Made by a program: the position numbers and the translations under genes. A stretch of 64,000 bases of DNA. It comes from Croceicoccus naphthovorans. Lineage in GTDB: Bacteria; Pseudomonadota; Alphaproteobacteria; Sphingomonadales; Sphingomonadaceae. The stretch covers positions 685,501-749,500 of the forward strand of contig NZ_CP011770.1 of NCBI RefSeq assembly GCF_001028705.1. Reading direction: 5' to 3'. The notes under the pieces were generated by a model. That model was not told the origin of the DNA, searched no databases, and saw only the letters and a program-made list of their open reading frames with translations. Numbering within the stretch: position 1 is the first letter of the stretch; every line of letters starts with the position of its first letter. Positions 35,814 through 43,647 of this stretch are shown in pieces.

Positions 35814-36739
35814 CTGTGCGGCATTTCCTGGACCTGTCCGACGCGGGAGGCGATGCGCTGGCGGCTATGATCGGCGATGCGATCGACCGCAAGGAGGCTC
35901 GCAAGGGTCAACCGAAAGGCTTGGTCGATGCCGACGCTCCACTGGCGGGGCGGACGCTGGCGATGATCTTCGAAAAGAATTCGACCAGGACCCGTGTTTC
36001 GTTCGACATGGCGATGCGTCAACTCGGCGGTAACGCGATGGTGATGCAAGCCGGCACCATGCAGCTTGGTCGTGGGGAAAGCGTTGCCGATACCGCGCGC
36101 GTTCTTTCGAGGATGGTCGATGCGATCATGATCCGGACCGACGATCATTCGAAGATCGAGGAACTGGCACATCACGCGACGGTCCCGGTGATCAATGGCC
36201 TGACAGACCGTTCGCACCCTTGCCAGATCGTTGCCGATCTTTTGACTTTGGTCGAACACGGCAAGGCGCTGCCGGGGCTGGAGGTCGCGTGGTTCGGCGA
36301 TGGCAATAACGTGCTGCATTCGTTCCTTGAGGCGGCGGCATTGCTGAAGTTCAACGTGCGCTATGCCGTACCCGATGGGTACGAGCCGGAGCCGGAATTC
36401 GTACGTTTTGCGGAAGCGGGGGGTGTGAAAGTCACGCTGACCCGCAGCGCGGAAGAGGCGGCTGAGGGGGCCGACGTGCTGGTGACGGACACCTGGGTTT
36501 CGATGGGACAGCCCGAGGCGGCCGGTAAGCTCGCCGCAATGCGTCCCTATCAAGTCAATGAAGCCCTGATGACGTTCGCCAACCCGGACGCGCTTTTCCT
36601 GCACTGCCTTCCGGCCCATGTCGGGGACGAGGTGAGCGAAGGAGTGTTCGAGAGCGCGCAGTCCGTCGTTTGGGACGAAGCCGAGAACCGCATCCACGCG
36701 CAAAAGTCCGTCCTTCGCTGGGCATTCGGCCAGTTGTGA
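35810..36739 (+). CDS. argF: Ornithine carbamoyltransferase
   Basis: A 309-residue enzyme joining carbamoyl phosphate and ornithine to give citrulline. The carbamoyl phosphate site is [10 protein letters not shown] (about 55-64), the ornithine site is in DTWVSMGQ, and the C-terminal catalytic motif is [13 protein letters not shown]. Overlaps argD by four bases and hslO by four, making an argD-argF-hslO unit common in alphaproteobacteria. Full length. Confidence 0.95.
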   Translation: MTVRHFLDLSDAGGDALAAMIGDAIDRKEARKGQPKGLVDADAPLAGRTLAMIFEKNSTRTRVSFDMAMRQLGGNAMVMQAGTMQLGRGESVADTARVLSRMVDAIMIRTDDHSKIEELAHHATVPVINGLTDRSHPCQIVADLLTLVEHGKALPGLEVAWFGDGNNVLHSFLEAAALLKFNVRYAVPDGYEPEPEFVRFAEAGGVKVTLTRSAEEAAEGADVLVTDTWVSMGQPEAAGKLAAMRPYQVNEALMTFANPDALFLHCLPAHVGDEVSEGVFESAQSVVWDEAENRIHAQKSVLRWAFGQL

Positions 36740-37647
36740 GCGACGCGCAAATGCCCGAGGCGATCGGCGAGACGGGCTTCGACCGGGTTCTGTCGTTTAC
36801 GATTCCCGATCGAGATGCTCGTGGGCGATGCGTCCGATTGGGGCCGACGCTCGATACGATTCTTTCGGCTCACGAATATCCAGCCGCAGTTCGCAATCTG
36901 CTGTCGGAAGCGTTGGTGCTGTGCACGCTCATGGGTTCTCTCGTAAAGGACGAGGGTCAGCTCACGATGCAGGCGCAGTCCAATGCGGGGCCGATTGAGC
37001 TCTTGGTCTGCGATTATCGCGGCGGGGAGTTGAGGGGCTACGTGCGCCACAACACGGAGCGCGTCGAGGGTTTGGGCGCCAACCCGCAACTAGGGGCGCT
37101 GTTTGGTGAAGATGCTTTTCTTGCAGTGACTTTCGACTTGTCCGTCACCGGTCAGCGATATCAGGGAATCGTGCCGTTCGACGGCGCCACGCTAAGCGAA
37201 GCGTGCGAACATTATTTCCGCCAGTCCGAGCAAGTGCCATCGATCTTGCGCGTCGCAATATCGTCGGATGGGCCGCACACGATCGCGGGTGGGATGTTGA
37301 TTCAGCATCTGCCGGATGGAGAGGAAGGGCGCGAACGCCTCCATGTCCGCTATGACGACCCGGATTGGGAACATGTCGCGGTCATGGGCGGAAGCGTGCG
37401 GCACGGCGAACTGATCGATCCATCCCTGACGCTTGAGGCGATGCTCTGGCGGCTATTCCACGAAGAAGACGAGCTCCGCGTTGCGCAAGGCGAACCAGTT
37501 TTCCGTGGGTGTCGTTGCTCGGTGGAGCACTATCGCGAAGTGCTGTCGCGCTTTTCCGAAAACGATCGATTGGAGATGCGCCAGCCAGATGGCTTGGTCC
37601 ACGTGGATTGCGCGTTCTGTTCGAAGGTGTTCGAACTCGACATGTAG
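36736..37647 (+). CDS. hslO: Redox-regulated chaperone Hsp33
   Basis: A 303-residue holdase that is activated when its zinc is lost on oxidation. The C-terminal zinc cysteines are CRC (in [11 protein letters not shown]) and CAFC (in [10 protein letters not shown]), the CxC and CxxC pair. Start chosen is GTG at 36736, which overlaps the argF stop as GTGA, in line with the coupled genes upstream; a Met at 36751 is the alternative. The N-terminal substrate-binding domain carries [26 protein letters not shown]. Confidence 0.92.
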   Translation: MSDAQMPEAIGETGFDRVLSFTIPDRDARGRCVRLGPTLDTILSAHEYPAAVRNLLSEALVLCTLMGSLVKDEGQLTMQAQSNAGPIELLVCDYRGGELRGYVRHNTERVEGLGANPQLGALFGEDAFLAVTFDLSVTGQRYQGIVPFDGATLSEACEHYFRQSEQVPSILRVAISSDGPHTIAGGMLIQHLPDGEEGRERLHVRYDDPDWEHVAVMGGSVRHGELIDPSLTLEAMLWRLFHEEDELRVAQGEPVFRGCRCSVEHYREVLSRFSENDRLEMRQPDGLVHVDCAFCSKVFELDM

Positions 37648-37694
37648 CTTTGGCCGCGCTTGCCAGCGTCTCGCGCTAGTCTTAACGCACCGAT

Positions 37695-38381
37695 ATGGAA
37701 AAATCGCAGAAGAAGGCCGTTGTCCTGCTCTCCGGTGGGCTCGATTCGATGGTTACTGCCGGGATCGCGCGCGAGAAGGGATATGCGCTGAACGCGCTGA
37801 CCATCGACTATAATCAGCGTCACGCGCGGGAAATTCAAAGTGCCAAGACTATTGCTGTTGCACTCGAGGTCGATAGGCATCTGCTCTTGCCGCTTGATCT
37901 GCGCGCATTCGGCGGGTCGGCGCTAACAGATTCCATCGATGTGCCGAAGGGGGGGGTAGGGAATGACATTCCGGTTACCTACGTACCAGCGCGGAACCTG
38001 GTTTTTCTCTCACTGACGCTCAGCTGGGCCGAAGCGATCGGTGCGCGGGACATCTTCATTGGCGTCAATGCGCTCGATTATTCTGGATATCCTGACTGTA
38101 GGCCCGAATTCATCGAGGCCTTTCAGGAATTGGCTCGATTGGCGACGAAAGCAGGAGCGGAAGGGCATCAATTCACGATCCACGCTCCGCTCCAGCATCT
38201 GGGCAAGGCGGAGATCGTCAAGGAAGCCTACCGATTGGACCTCGACCCGGGGATGAGCTGGTCGTGCTACGATCCGGAGTTGGACGGATCCGCATGCGGC
38301 CTATGCGATAGCTGTCGCCTGCGTTTGGCAGGGTTCGCGGCTGCTCAGCACACCGATCCAGTGAGCTATAGACAAACCTGA
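37695..38381 (+). CDS. queC: 7-cyano-7-deazaguanine synthase QueC
   Basis: A 228-residue ATP-dependent enzyme that makes preQ0, the precursor of queuosine in tRNA. The PP-loop is VVLLSGGLDSMV (about 9-20), and the C-terminal zinc site has four cysteines in WSCYDPELDGSACGLCDSCRLR. The segment DYNQRHAREI and NALDYSGYPDCRPEF are family blocks. No other queuosine gene is in the window. Stands alone 47 bases after hslO and ends at a bidirectional terminator. Confidence 0.94.
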   Translation: MEKSQKKAVVLLSGGLDSMVTAGIAREKGYALNALTIDYNQRHAREIQSAKTIAVALEVDRHLLLPLDLRAFGGSALTDSIDVPKGGVGNDIPVTYVPARNLVFLSLTLSWAEAIGARDIFIGVNALDYSGYPDCRPEFIEAFQELARLATKAGAEGHQFTIHAPLQHLGKAEIVKEAYRLDLDPGMSWSCYDPELDGSACGLCDSCRLRLAGFAAAQHTDPVSYRQT

Positions 38382-38405
38382 GTTGGGCACCTGATCGCCT
38401 AAAAC

Positions 38406-38439
38406 AAAAAAGGGGCCGGATTTCTCCGACCCCCCTTTT
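38406..38439. terminator. Bidirectional terminator between queC and the OmpA-family gene
   Basis: An A-run, GGGGCCGGA, a TTTC loop, TCCGACCCC and a T-run give a stem usable from both strands between two convergent genes. Confidence 0.8.
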
Positions 38440-38460
38440 CGTATTGCCTGAAGCCGAAGC

Positions 38461-39525
38461 TTACATGCCCGAACCCGGACCGTAGGTGATTTCCACCCGG
38501 CGGTTCTGGAGTTCGCGGACACCGTCTGCGGTGGGCACGCGCGGGTTGCTTTCGCCGAAAGCTTCGCTCGTGATCGCCGAGGCGGGGATGCTGCGGGCCG
38601 TGAGGTACGCAGTGACCGAGTCGTTGCGACGCTCCGACAGGCCCATGTTGTACTGCACCGAACCCGAACGGTCCGTGTAACCGGCCAGCATGATCGGAAC
38701 GCTGTCGCAATCGGCATATGCCGCGATGGCGCTGTCGAGAATGCTCGCTGCTTCCGGCGTGATTTCTGCCGAATCCCAGTCGAAGAACACGATGTACGGA
38801 CCCGTGTTGCAGACTGCTTCCGGCGGCGGGGGCGGCGGAGGCGGCGGCGGGGGCGGAGGCGGCGGCGGCGGCGGCGGCGGGGGCGGCGGCGGAGCAGCAC
38901 CGAAGTTGTACGCAATCGTACCCATCAGCGAGTGCGTCCGCACGTCGTGCGACACATCGAAGCCATCGGCCGAAACCAGATCCACATCATCATGACGGAA
39001 GTAGCGATACTTCAGACCGACGTCCCAGTTGTCGGTCAGCGGCGCGCGGATACCCGCAAGAACCTGCCAAGCGAAGCCGGTGTCGGAATCGTCGAGGATA
39101 TCATCAACTTCGGTCTTGGTGCGGGCAACGCCGACACCGCCACCGACAAAGCCCTGAAGACCATCGTCAGGACCGAAGTCGAGAAGACCGTTGAGCATGA
39201 AGCTAAGCGTGTTGAACTTCGCCTTGACGTCTTCATCTTCGAACGATTCGTCGAACAGGGTCAGACCGTCGTCATCAGTGCCCTTGTAGGCAGCTTCAGC
39301 TTCCAGACGGAACGCGCCGAAATCGTAGCCGACGAGGCCACCGAAATCGTACCCGTAATCCCAATCGATCTGAGCGGCATCTTCGACGTCAGCGATATCT
39401 ACATCAGCGTCTTCGGCCAGCATGACGCCGCCGTCGAGTTCGATGTACCACGTGTCGTCGCGTGCCAGTGCAGGTGTAGCGAGGACCGTAGAGGCCATCG
39501 CCATTCCAATCACCAGTTTACGCAT
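38461..39525 (-). CDS. OmpA-family outer membrane protein with 24-proline linker
   Basis: A 354-residue protein. Signal peptide MRKLVIGMAMASTVLATPALA is followed by an eight-stranded OmpA-like barrel (about 25-210, DTWYIELDGGVML to RTHSLMGTIAYNFG), a run of 24 consecutive prolines (about 214-237), and a C-terminal OmpA/MotB peptidoglycan-binding domain with FFDWDSAEITPEAASIL, LAGYTDRSGS and LQNRRVEI. The two Cys-containing ends of the periplasmic part are intact. Ribosome-binding site AAGGGG precedes ATG, and TTGCGC-N17-TAGAAC upstream is a possible promoter. The proline run is coded by a CCN repeat likely to vary in length. Confidence 0.93.
   Translation of the reverse strand: MRKLVIGMAMASTVLATPALARDDTWYIELDGGVMLAEDADVDIADVEDAAQIDWDYGYDFGGLVGYDFGAFRLEAEAAYKGTDDDGLTLFDESFEDEDVKAKFNTLSFMLNGLLDFGPDDGLQGFVGGGVGVARTKTEVDDILDDSDTGFAWQVLAGIRAPLTDNWDVGLKYRYFRHDDVDLVSADGFDVSHDVRTHSLMGTIAYNFGAAPPPPPPPPPPPPPPPPPPPPPPPPEAVCNTGPYIVFFDWDSAEITPEAASILDSAIAAYADCDSVPIMLAGYTDRSGSVQYNMGLSERRNDSVTAYLTARSIPASAITSEAFGESNPRVPTADGVRELQNRRVEITYGPGSGM
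38821..38892 (-). repeat. Proline-codon repeat, 24 CCN codons
   Basis: The region is 72 bases of CCG, CCC and CCT codons in an unbroken row, mostly CCG, within the OmpA-family gene. Changes of three bases by slippage would lengthen or shorten the periplasmic linker without a frame change; other changes would break the gene. Confidence 0.95.
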
Positions 39526-39756
39526 TAGCGTTTCCCCTTACTTTCCATTCTATTGATCGAGGCCACGGAGGTGAGTTCTATCCCTTGTCCTACACCCGCG
39601 CAAGCGCGGAAGGGCGCAGACATTGTTGCCAAATTGCATCAATGATGTCCGAGCTTTCGTAGAATTCGCAAATATATTTCCCTCACGTTCCTGCCTTAAC
39701 TCATGTGGGGTGGCTAGGTTCCCGTCTGGTTACAATTAGATGGAAAAAGTTCGCAG

Positions 39757-40206
39757 CTATTGCAGACCGGCAATTTTCAGAGCCGCGAGTATGCCGGCTA
39801 TGGCGTCGCGGGCTTGCTGATCGACGACCGGTCCACCTGCCGGCTCACTAACGGTGACCGGCTGCATCCAGCCGTTGAAGAACATCGTCGAAAGGCCCGT
39901 GGACAGGTCAAATACGGTCATGCCCGCTCGCGGTTCGAAAAATTGCCATTGCCCTTCCTGAAAGCTTGCGAGGCAATCGGATCGGCCGGAAAATGCGTCA
40001 GAGCCATCGGGCCCGACAATCCAGCTCTGGCCATTTTCCGGTGCGGAAGGTTCAGCACTCAACATGCCCTCGACAACGGGATGCAACAGGGCGTCAATGC
40101 GTGAATGCGCTTCATTCAGGCTGATCTCCTTTTGTGCTTGCGCCACGTAAAGCATGGGAATGGCAAAGCGCGGCGTGCTGTCGCTAAAGGTGACGGGTTC
40201 GGTCAT
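39757..40206 (-). CDS. DUF2793 family protein at the end of the GTA cluster
   Basis: A 149-residue protein of the DUF2793 family. It opens with TPRFAIPMLYVAQAQKEISLNEAHSRIDALLHP and has GQSWIVGPDGSDAFSGRSDCLASFQEGQWQFF. The family is found after GTA and tail genes in sphingomonads and resembles phage tail-tip or receptor-recognition parts; the function is not shown. It starts three bases after the last tail gene stop, so it belongs to the same transcript. It has no counterpart in the Rhodobacter capsulatus cluster, as far as I can judge. Confidence 0.88.
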   Translation of the reverse strand: MTEPVTFSDSTPRFAIPMLYVAQAQKEISLNEAHSRIDALLHPVVEGMLSAEPSAPENGQSWIVGPDGSDAFSGRSDCLASFQEGQWQFFEPRAGMTVFDLSTGLSTMFFNGWMQPVTVSEPAGGPVVDQQARDAIAGILAALKIAGLQ

Positions 40207-40209
40207 TGG

Positions 40210-42411
40210 CTACTCCAGAATGTCTTGGATTGGCAGGCTGAGTGGAAGAGAGACAGCGCCGGACCCTATTTGCCGGATTTCAAATCGTGCCGGACCGGGT
40301 CGCATGGTGAGGCTTGCCCATTGTGCGGGCGATATCGTGAGTTTCGCGCTGTTCACGTTCCAGATAGTCTGATCGCCAGATGCGTCGATAAAGCGCACTT
40401 CGTAAGTTTCGGCTGGTTCTACCAGCGGCGCGTCGACGCCTTCGGCCCAAAGCCATGCACCACGGGCGCGCCTGATCCACTGGATATCGAGCGCGCCATT
40501 CTGATCGTGCGCGACCTTCGCGCAAACCGGAGTAAGGGGGCGTAGGCTGGCTCCTACATCCTCCAGAATCGCGACTGCCGGATCGATATCGGCATTGCCA
40601 AGTGCGACTATCGACGGCTTGGTCGCATTTCCGATGGCAGCGATATCGATTGGCGTCAGCTGTTCGTCGAGCAGCGTGAAGCTTTCGCCAATTCCGTGAA
40701 GGCCGATTGCGAATTCGGTCCCACCACGCCCCCTCAGCAAGCCGGATAATTGCCACCGACCGCCGCCCAGCGCCTTGGCTTCTGTGAACTGGATGATCTC
40801 CGATCCGAGGCGGGCCTGGTTCGCGCCCTGGAGAAGTCCGTTGACGTCTGTTGGAAGCAGCGCATCGGAAGCGTTCGCAAGTTGAACGATGACTGTGCTC
40901 GAGCGGTCGACGACATGCGGACTGGCGGGGGGGAGAGTCGACGCGGCGGTGCCGATGGTCGCCCGGTCCCGGTCGGCGACCCCGGCATCGATCAGCATGC
41001 CATCCCCACGGTCGACATATAGGCTTGCGCCATCCCATCCATCCGCAGCAGATGAGGCCGCCGCATAGATGAGGCGTTCGTTTCCGCTGCCTATTCCATC
41101 CCAAGGCAGTTCGAATGCTTTGATGATGGTCGGGCCGTTTTGTCGGTCGACAGGTGGGTTGGCGGTGCCAGGATCGCCGGGCGATGCCAAGCCAATCGAA
41201 AGAGATGGGCTGATCGCCTGTAGCTCAAGTTCCACGCCCTTGGCGCGCCACTCCCAGCTTCGAACCTGAAACACGCCGCGCTCGCCCGCTGGTCGGACGA
41301 GTGCGCCCGGGCGATAGCGCCGCGAAAGTGACGCTACGCGATATGACAGCGTATCTCTGTTGCTCTCGCGCCTCGTGGCGATCTTTTCAGCCAACAGTCG
41401 TGCATCCGACGCGCGCAGGCTTGCCGGAAACTCGACCCCGTCGACCGATCCGGGTCCGGGGCGGGCTCGGCTCCTTTGCAGACCGGGCTGATAATCCCGG
41501 TCTAGGTCGTAGTACCGCAAGCTGACTGTTGCGCTCTTCTCGCCCGCGCTGCGAGAACGGCTGGTGCCTATCATTCGGGCAAATTCGCCGTCGGTCCCGG
41601 TTACGGCAGGCGGCAGATCGGTGACGGGCATACCGGAGGCTGGCTGGCCTGCAGTTATCGAGAGATTCCCCGTGCTGCCGTCGCAAGCCATTGGGTAGGC
41701 TTCATCGATGATGGCAAGAACGTCGATCTGACTCCCCGCATCATGCGTAAAGCCCAACAGGCCGTCCAATTCCATTCCGGTGGCGACATCGGGCACCATG
41801 TCTAGGATATCGACAAGGCGCGGTTGGCTTTCATCGGCAAAGATTTCGAAGGTCAGCGCGGGGATGCGATTGCCGAAATCGGCTAGCTGAAGACTCTCGA
41901 AGACGATGTAGGCGATTCCGCGAAACGCGGGTGCGCTCGGACCGATATCTGAAGCGATTAGACGATCGGGTCGCTGATCCTCAGTGCCGGTGTAAAGCCG
42001 ATACTTGCCGCCTGCCTTCAGGTCGCCTTCTGAGCCCATTAGAAGATTGCCATCGGCCCAGATGCGTCCGATCCCTTGAATCGGCCTGCTGGCCAGAGCA
42101 ACGGCAAAGGACATTGAATAGGTGTAAGTCGTGACCTTGGGCTTCCCCTTACCGCCACCAGACTTCTTTTTGTGTTCCTTCAGGTCGGTCGCCCAGATCA
42201 CGCTGCCAGCGGAACGGACCTGTCCGTAGTGCCGAGGCAGCGGTGTGCCATAGCTGGAGGTAGTGACATCCAGTTCCTTGAGCCGAGGCCCCTTTTGACT
42301 GGGCGTGCCTATGATCTTGCCGTCGATCATGCGTCCGGCAAACGAACCCAGCGCGCCGCCAAGCGGACCGCCCAAAGCTGTACCGACAGCAGATAGGACG
42401 AGGGTAGCCAT
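40210..42411 (-). CDS. GTA tail hub/fibre protein (gp15-like, short form)
   Basis: A 733-residue tail protein. The start GTALGGPLGGALGSFAGRMIDGKIIG is a hydrophobic glycine-rich segment shared with gp15 of Rhodobacter GTA, followed by YGTPLPRHYGQVRSAGSVIWATDL and a phage-tail_3-like region (about 200-360, VSLRYYDLDRDYQPGLQRS). In Rhodobacter this protein is about 1,300 residues and holds a TIM-barrel-like domain; here that domain is not visible and the protein is about 570 residues shorter. It lies 16 bases after the peptidase gene. It probably forms the tail tip that contacts the recipient cell. Confidence 0.85.
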   Translation of the reverse strand: MATLVLSAVGTALGGPLGGALGSFAGRMIDGKIIGTPSQKGPRLKELDVTTSSYGTPLPRHYGQVRSAGSVIWATDLKEHKKKSGGGKGKPKVTTYTYSMSFAVALASRPIQGIGRIWADGNLLMGSEGDLKAGGKYRLYTGTEDQRPDRLIASDIGPSAPAFRGIAYIVFESLQLADFGNRIPALTFEIFADESQPRLVDILDMVPDVATGMELDGLLGFTHDAGSQIDVLAIIDEAYPMACDGSTGNLSITAGQPASGMPVTDLPPAVTGTDGEFARMIGTSRSRSAGEKSATVSLRYYDLDRDYQPGLQRSRARPGPGSVDGVEFPASLRASDARLLAEKIATRRESNRDTLSYRVASLSRRYRPGALVRPAGERGVFQVRSWEWRAKGVELELQAISPSLSIGLASPGDPGTANPPVDRQNGPTIIKAFELPWDGIGSGNERLIYAAASSAADGWDGASLYVDRGDGMLIDAGVADRDRATIGTAASTLPPASPHVVDRSSTVIVQLANASDALLPTDVNGLLQGANQARLGSEIIQFTEAKALGGGRWQLSGLLRGRGGTEFAIGLHGIGESFTLLDEQLTPIDIAAIGNATKPSIVALGNADIDPAVAILEDVGASLRPLTPVCAKVAHDQNGALDIQWIRRARGAWLWAEGVDAPLVEPAETYEVRFIDASGDQTIWNVNSAKLTISPAQWASLTMRPGPARFEIRQIGSGAVSLPLSLPIQDILE

Positions 42412-42427
42412 TCTTAAGTCCCTCCAT

Positions 42428-42832
42428 TCATTCTTCGGAGCAGCGCCAATGCGCAGTCTCTGACCAATCGCCCTCGGCAGGCCCGCGAACGACGCGGCCT
42501 AGTCCTGCATGGGCGTGGACGATCACGTTTCGATCGCATGCGATTGCCATGTGGTTTTGGGCGCCTGGCAAAGTGAAAAGCAGCAAATCGCCAGCCTTCC
42601 AAAGTCCTGTACAGGGGATAAAACCGTTGAGCGTGGCGAAGTGCAGAGGCTGCGCAATGTCACGATTGCGCAGGGCGTACCTCTGGGGCAACCGGCATTC
42701 TCGACCCACCCGTTCGAGGGCCAAGCCGATCAGGCCCAGACAATCGAGCCCTGTATTTGCGTCCCTGCCGTGCAGTCGAAAGGGAGCGCCGATTAGGTCG
42801 GATGCCGCTGCGGCAATGCGATCTCCGATCAT
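42428..42832 (-). CDS. GTA NlpC/P60 cell-wall peptidase (gp14-like)
   Basis: A 134-residue NlpC/P60 peptidase, the phage NlpC type. The catalytic Cys lies in NTGLDCLGLIGLALE and the His in GAQNHMAIACD. In Rhodobacter GTA the equivalent protein digests peptidoglycan at the recipient envelope to let the tail pass. It starts inside the stop of the DUF2163 gene (ATGA, 42829-42832). Full length for the family. Confidence 0.92.
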   Translation of the reverse strand: MIGDRIAAAASDLIGAPFRLHGRDANTGLDCLGLIGLALERVGRECRLPQRYALRNRDIAQPLHFATLNGFIPCTGLWKAGDLLLFTLPGAQNHMAIACDRNVIVHAHAGLGRVVRGPAEGDWSETAHWRCSEE

Positions 42833-43647
42833 TTCGCCTTGGGGTACCGGGTCAGCAGATCATTGCCGGGTAAGAACGGTTCGCCCCTGAAGTTCACGGC
42901 ATTGTCGAACCGATCCGCGCAGGTCTGCCAGCGATGATCGCAACCCTGGCGCACTGACACGCGCGCGTCGACATTCTCAAAGTTTCGAATGAAAGGGTCG
43001 AGTATCAGGCGGTTGCCGTCGACTGCCGCAATTCGGTGCGACAAGCCTGCGGTCTTCCCGTCGATCCATGTCACGGATCCGTCCAGCAGGTCGGCCGCAG
43101 ACGGCCCTGCTGAAAGCGTGATGGCATTGTCCTCGAAATCGATCTTCGAGACCGTTGTTTCATGAGTGAACAGCGCTGAAGAAAGTCCACATTCCGGGCC
43201 GCAGAAATCGGCGCGACAGGTAGGGCTGGTGCGCGGTATCAGATCTACCGAAAGGCGCGCCTTTTCCGACTGCAATTCTGCGGAAAAGCTGGGTCCGTCC
43301 TCTTCCACCCGGCCGATCGTACCGGAATAGATCATTTCGGTCTCGCGCGTTTCCCAGTCCACGACGCCCATCTCTACCCGCGCGCCGTCGAACCGGCCTG
43401 CGGCCAAATCCTCGGCGGTTATGGCATGGTGATCGAAAGCACCTGTCACTTCGGCGCTGTCCGGTTCAAAATCTGCGCTGAGCCGGATCGCGGATGGCAC
43501 CATGCCAGGCGCCGTTTGATGACGAATGTCGTCAAAAACCAGGTCGCGGTCGTGGCTGGTTAGCCCCACCGTCACTCCGTCGCGGCGATATACGCGCCAC
43601 CATGTTGCGACCGTCTCCAGCTCTTCGGTGAACCAGTCCCGGCTCAT
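42829..43647 (-). CDS. GTA baseplate protein, DUF2163 (gp13-like)
   Basis: A 272-residue DUF2163 protein, the first hub/baseplate protein of the GTA tail. Marks of the family are TVATWWRVYRRDGVTVGLTSHDRDL at the start, SPTCRADFCGPECGLSS with paired Cys, and the C-terminal VRQGCDHRWQTCADRF. Those cysteines likely hold an iron-sulphur cluster in the Rhodobacter version. Coupled by four-base overlaps to both neighbours. Confidence 0.9.
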   Translation of the reverse strand: MSRDWFTEELETVATWWRVYRRDGVTVGLTSHDRDLVFDDIRHQTAPGMVPSAIRLSADFEPDSAEVTGAFDHHAITAEDLAAGRFDGARVEMGVVDWETRETEMIYSGTIGRVEEDGPSFSAELQSEKARLSVDLIPRTSPTCRADFCGPECGLSSALFTHETTVSKIDFEDNAITLSAGPSAADLLDGSVTWIDGKTAGLSHRIAAVDGNRLILDPFIRNFENVDARVSVRQGCDHRWQTCADRFDNAVNFRGEPFLPGNDLLTRYPKAK

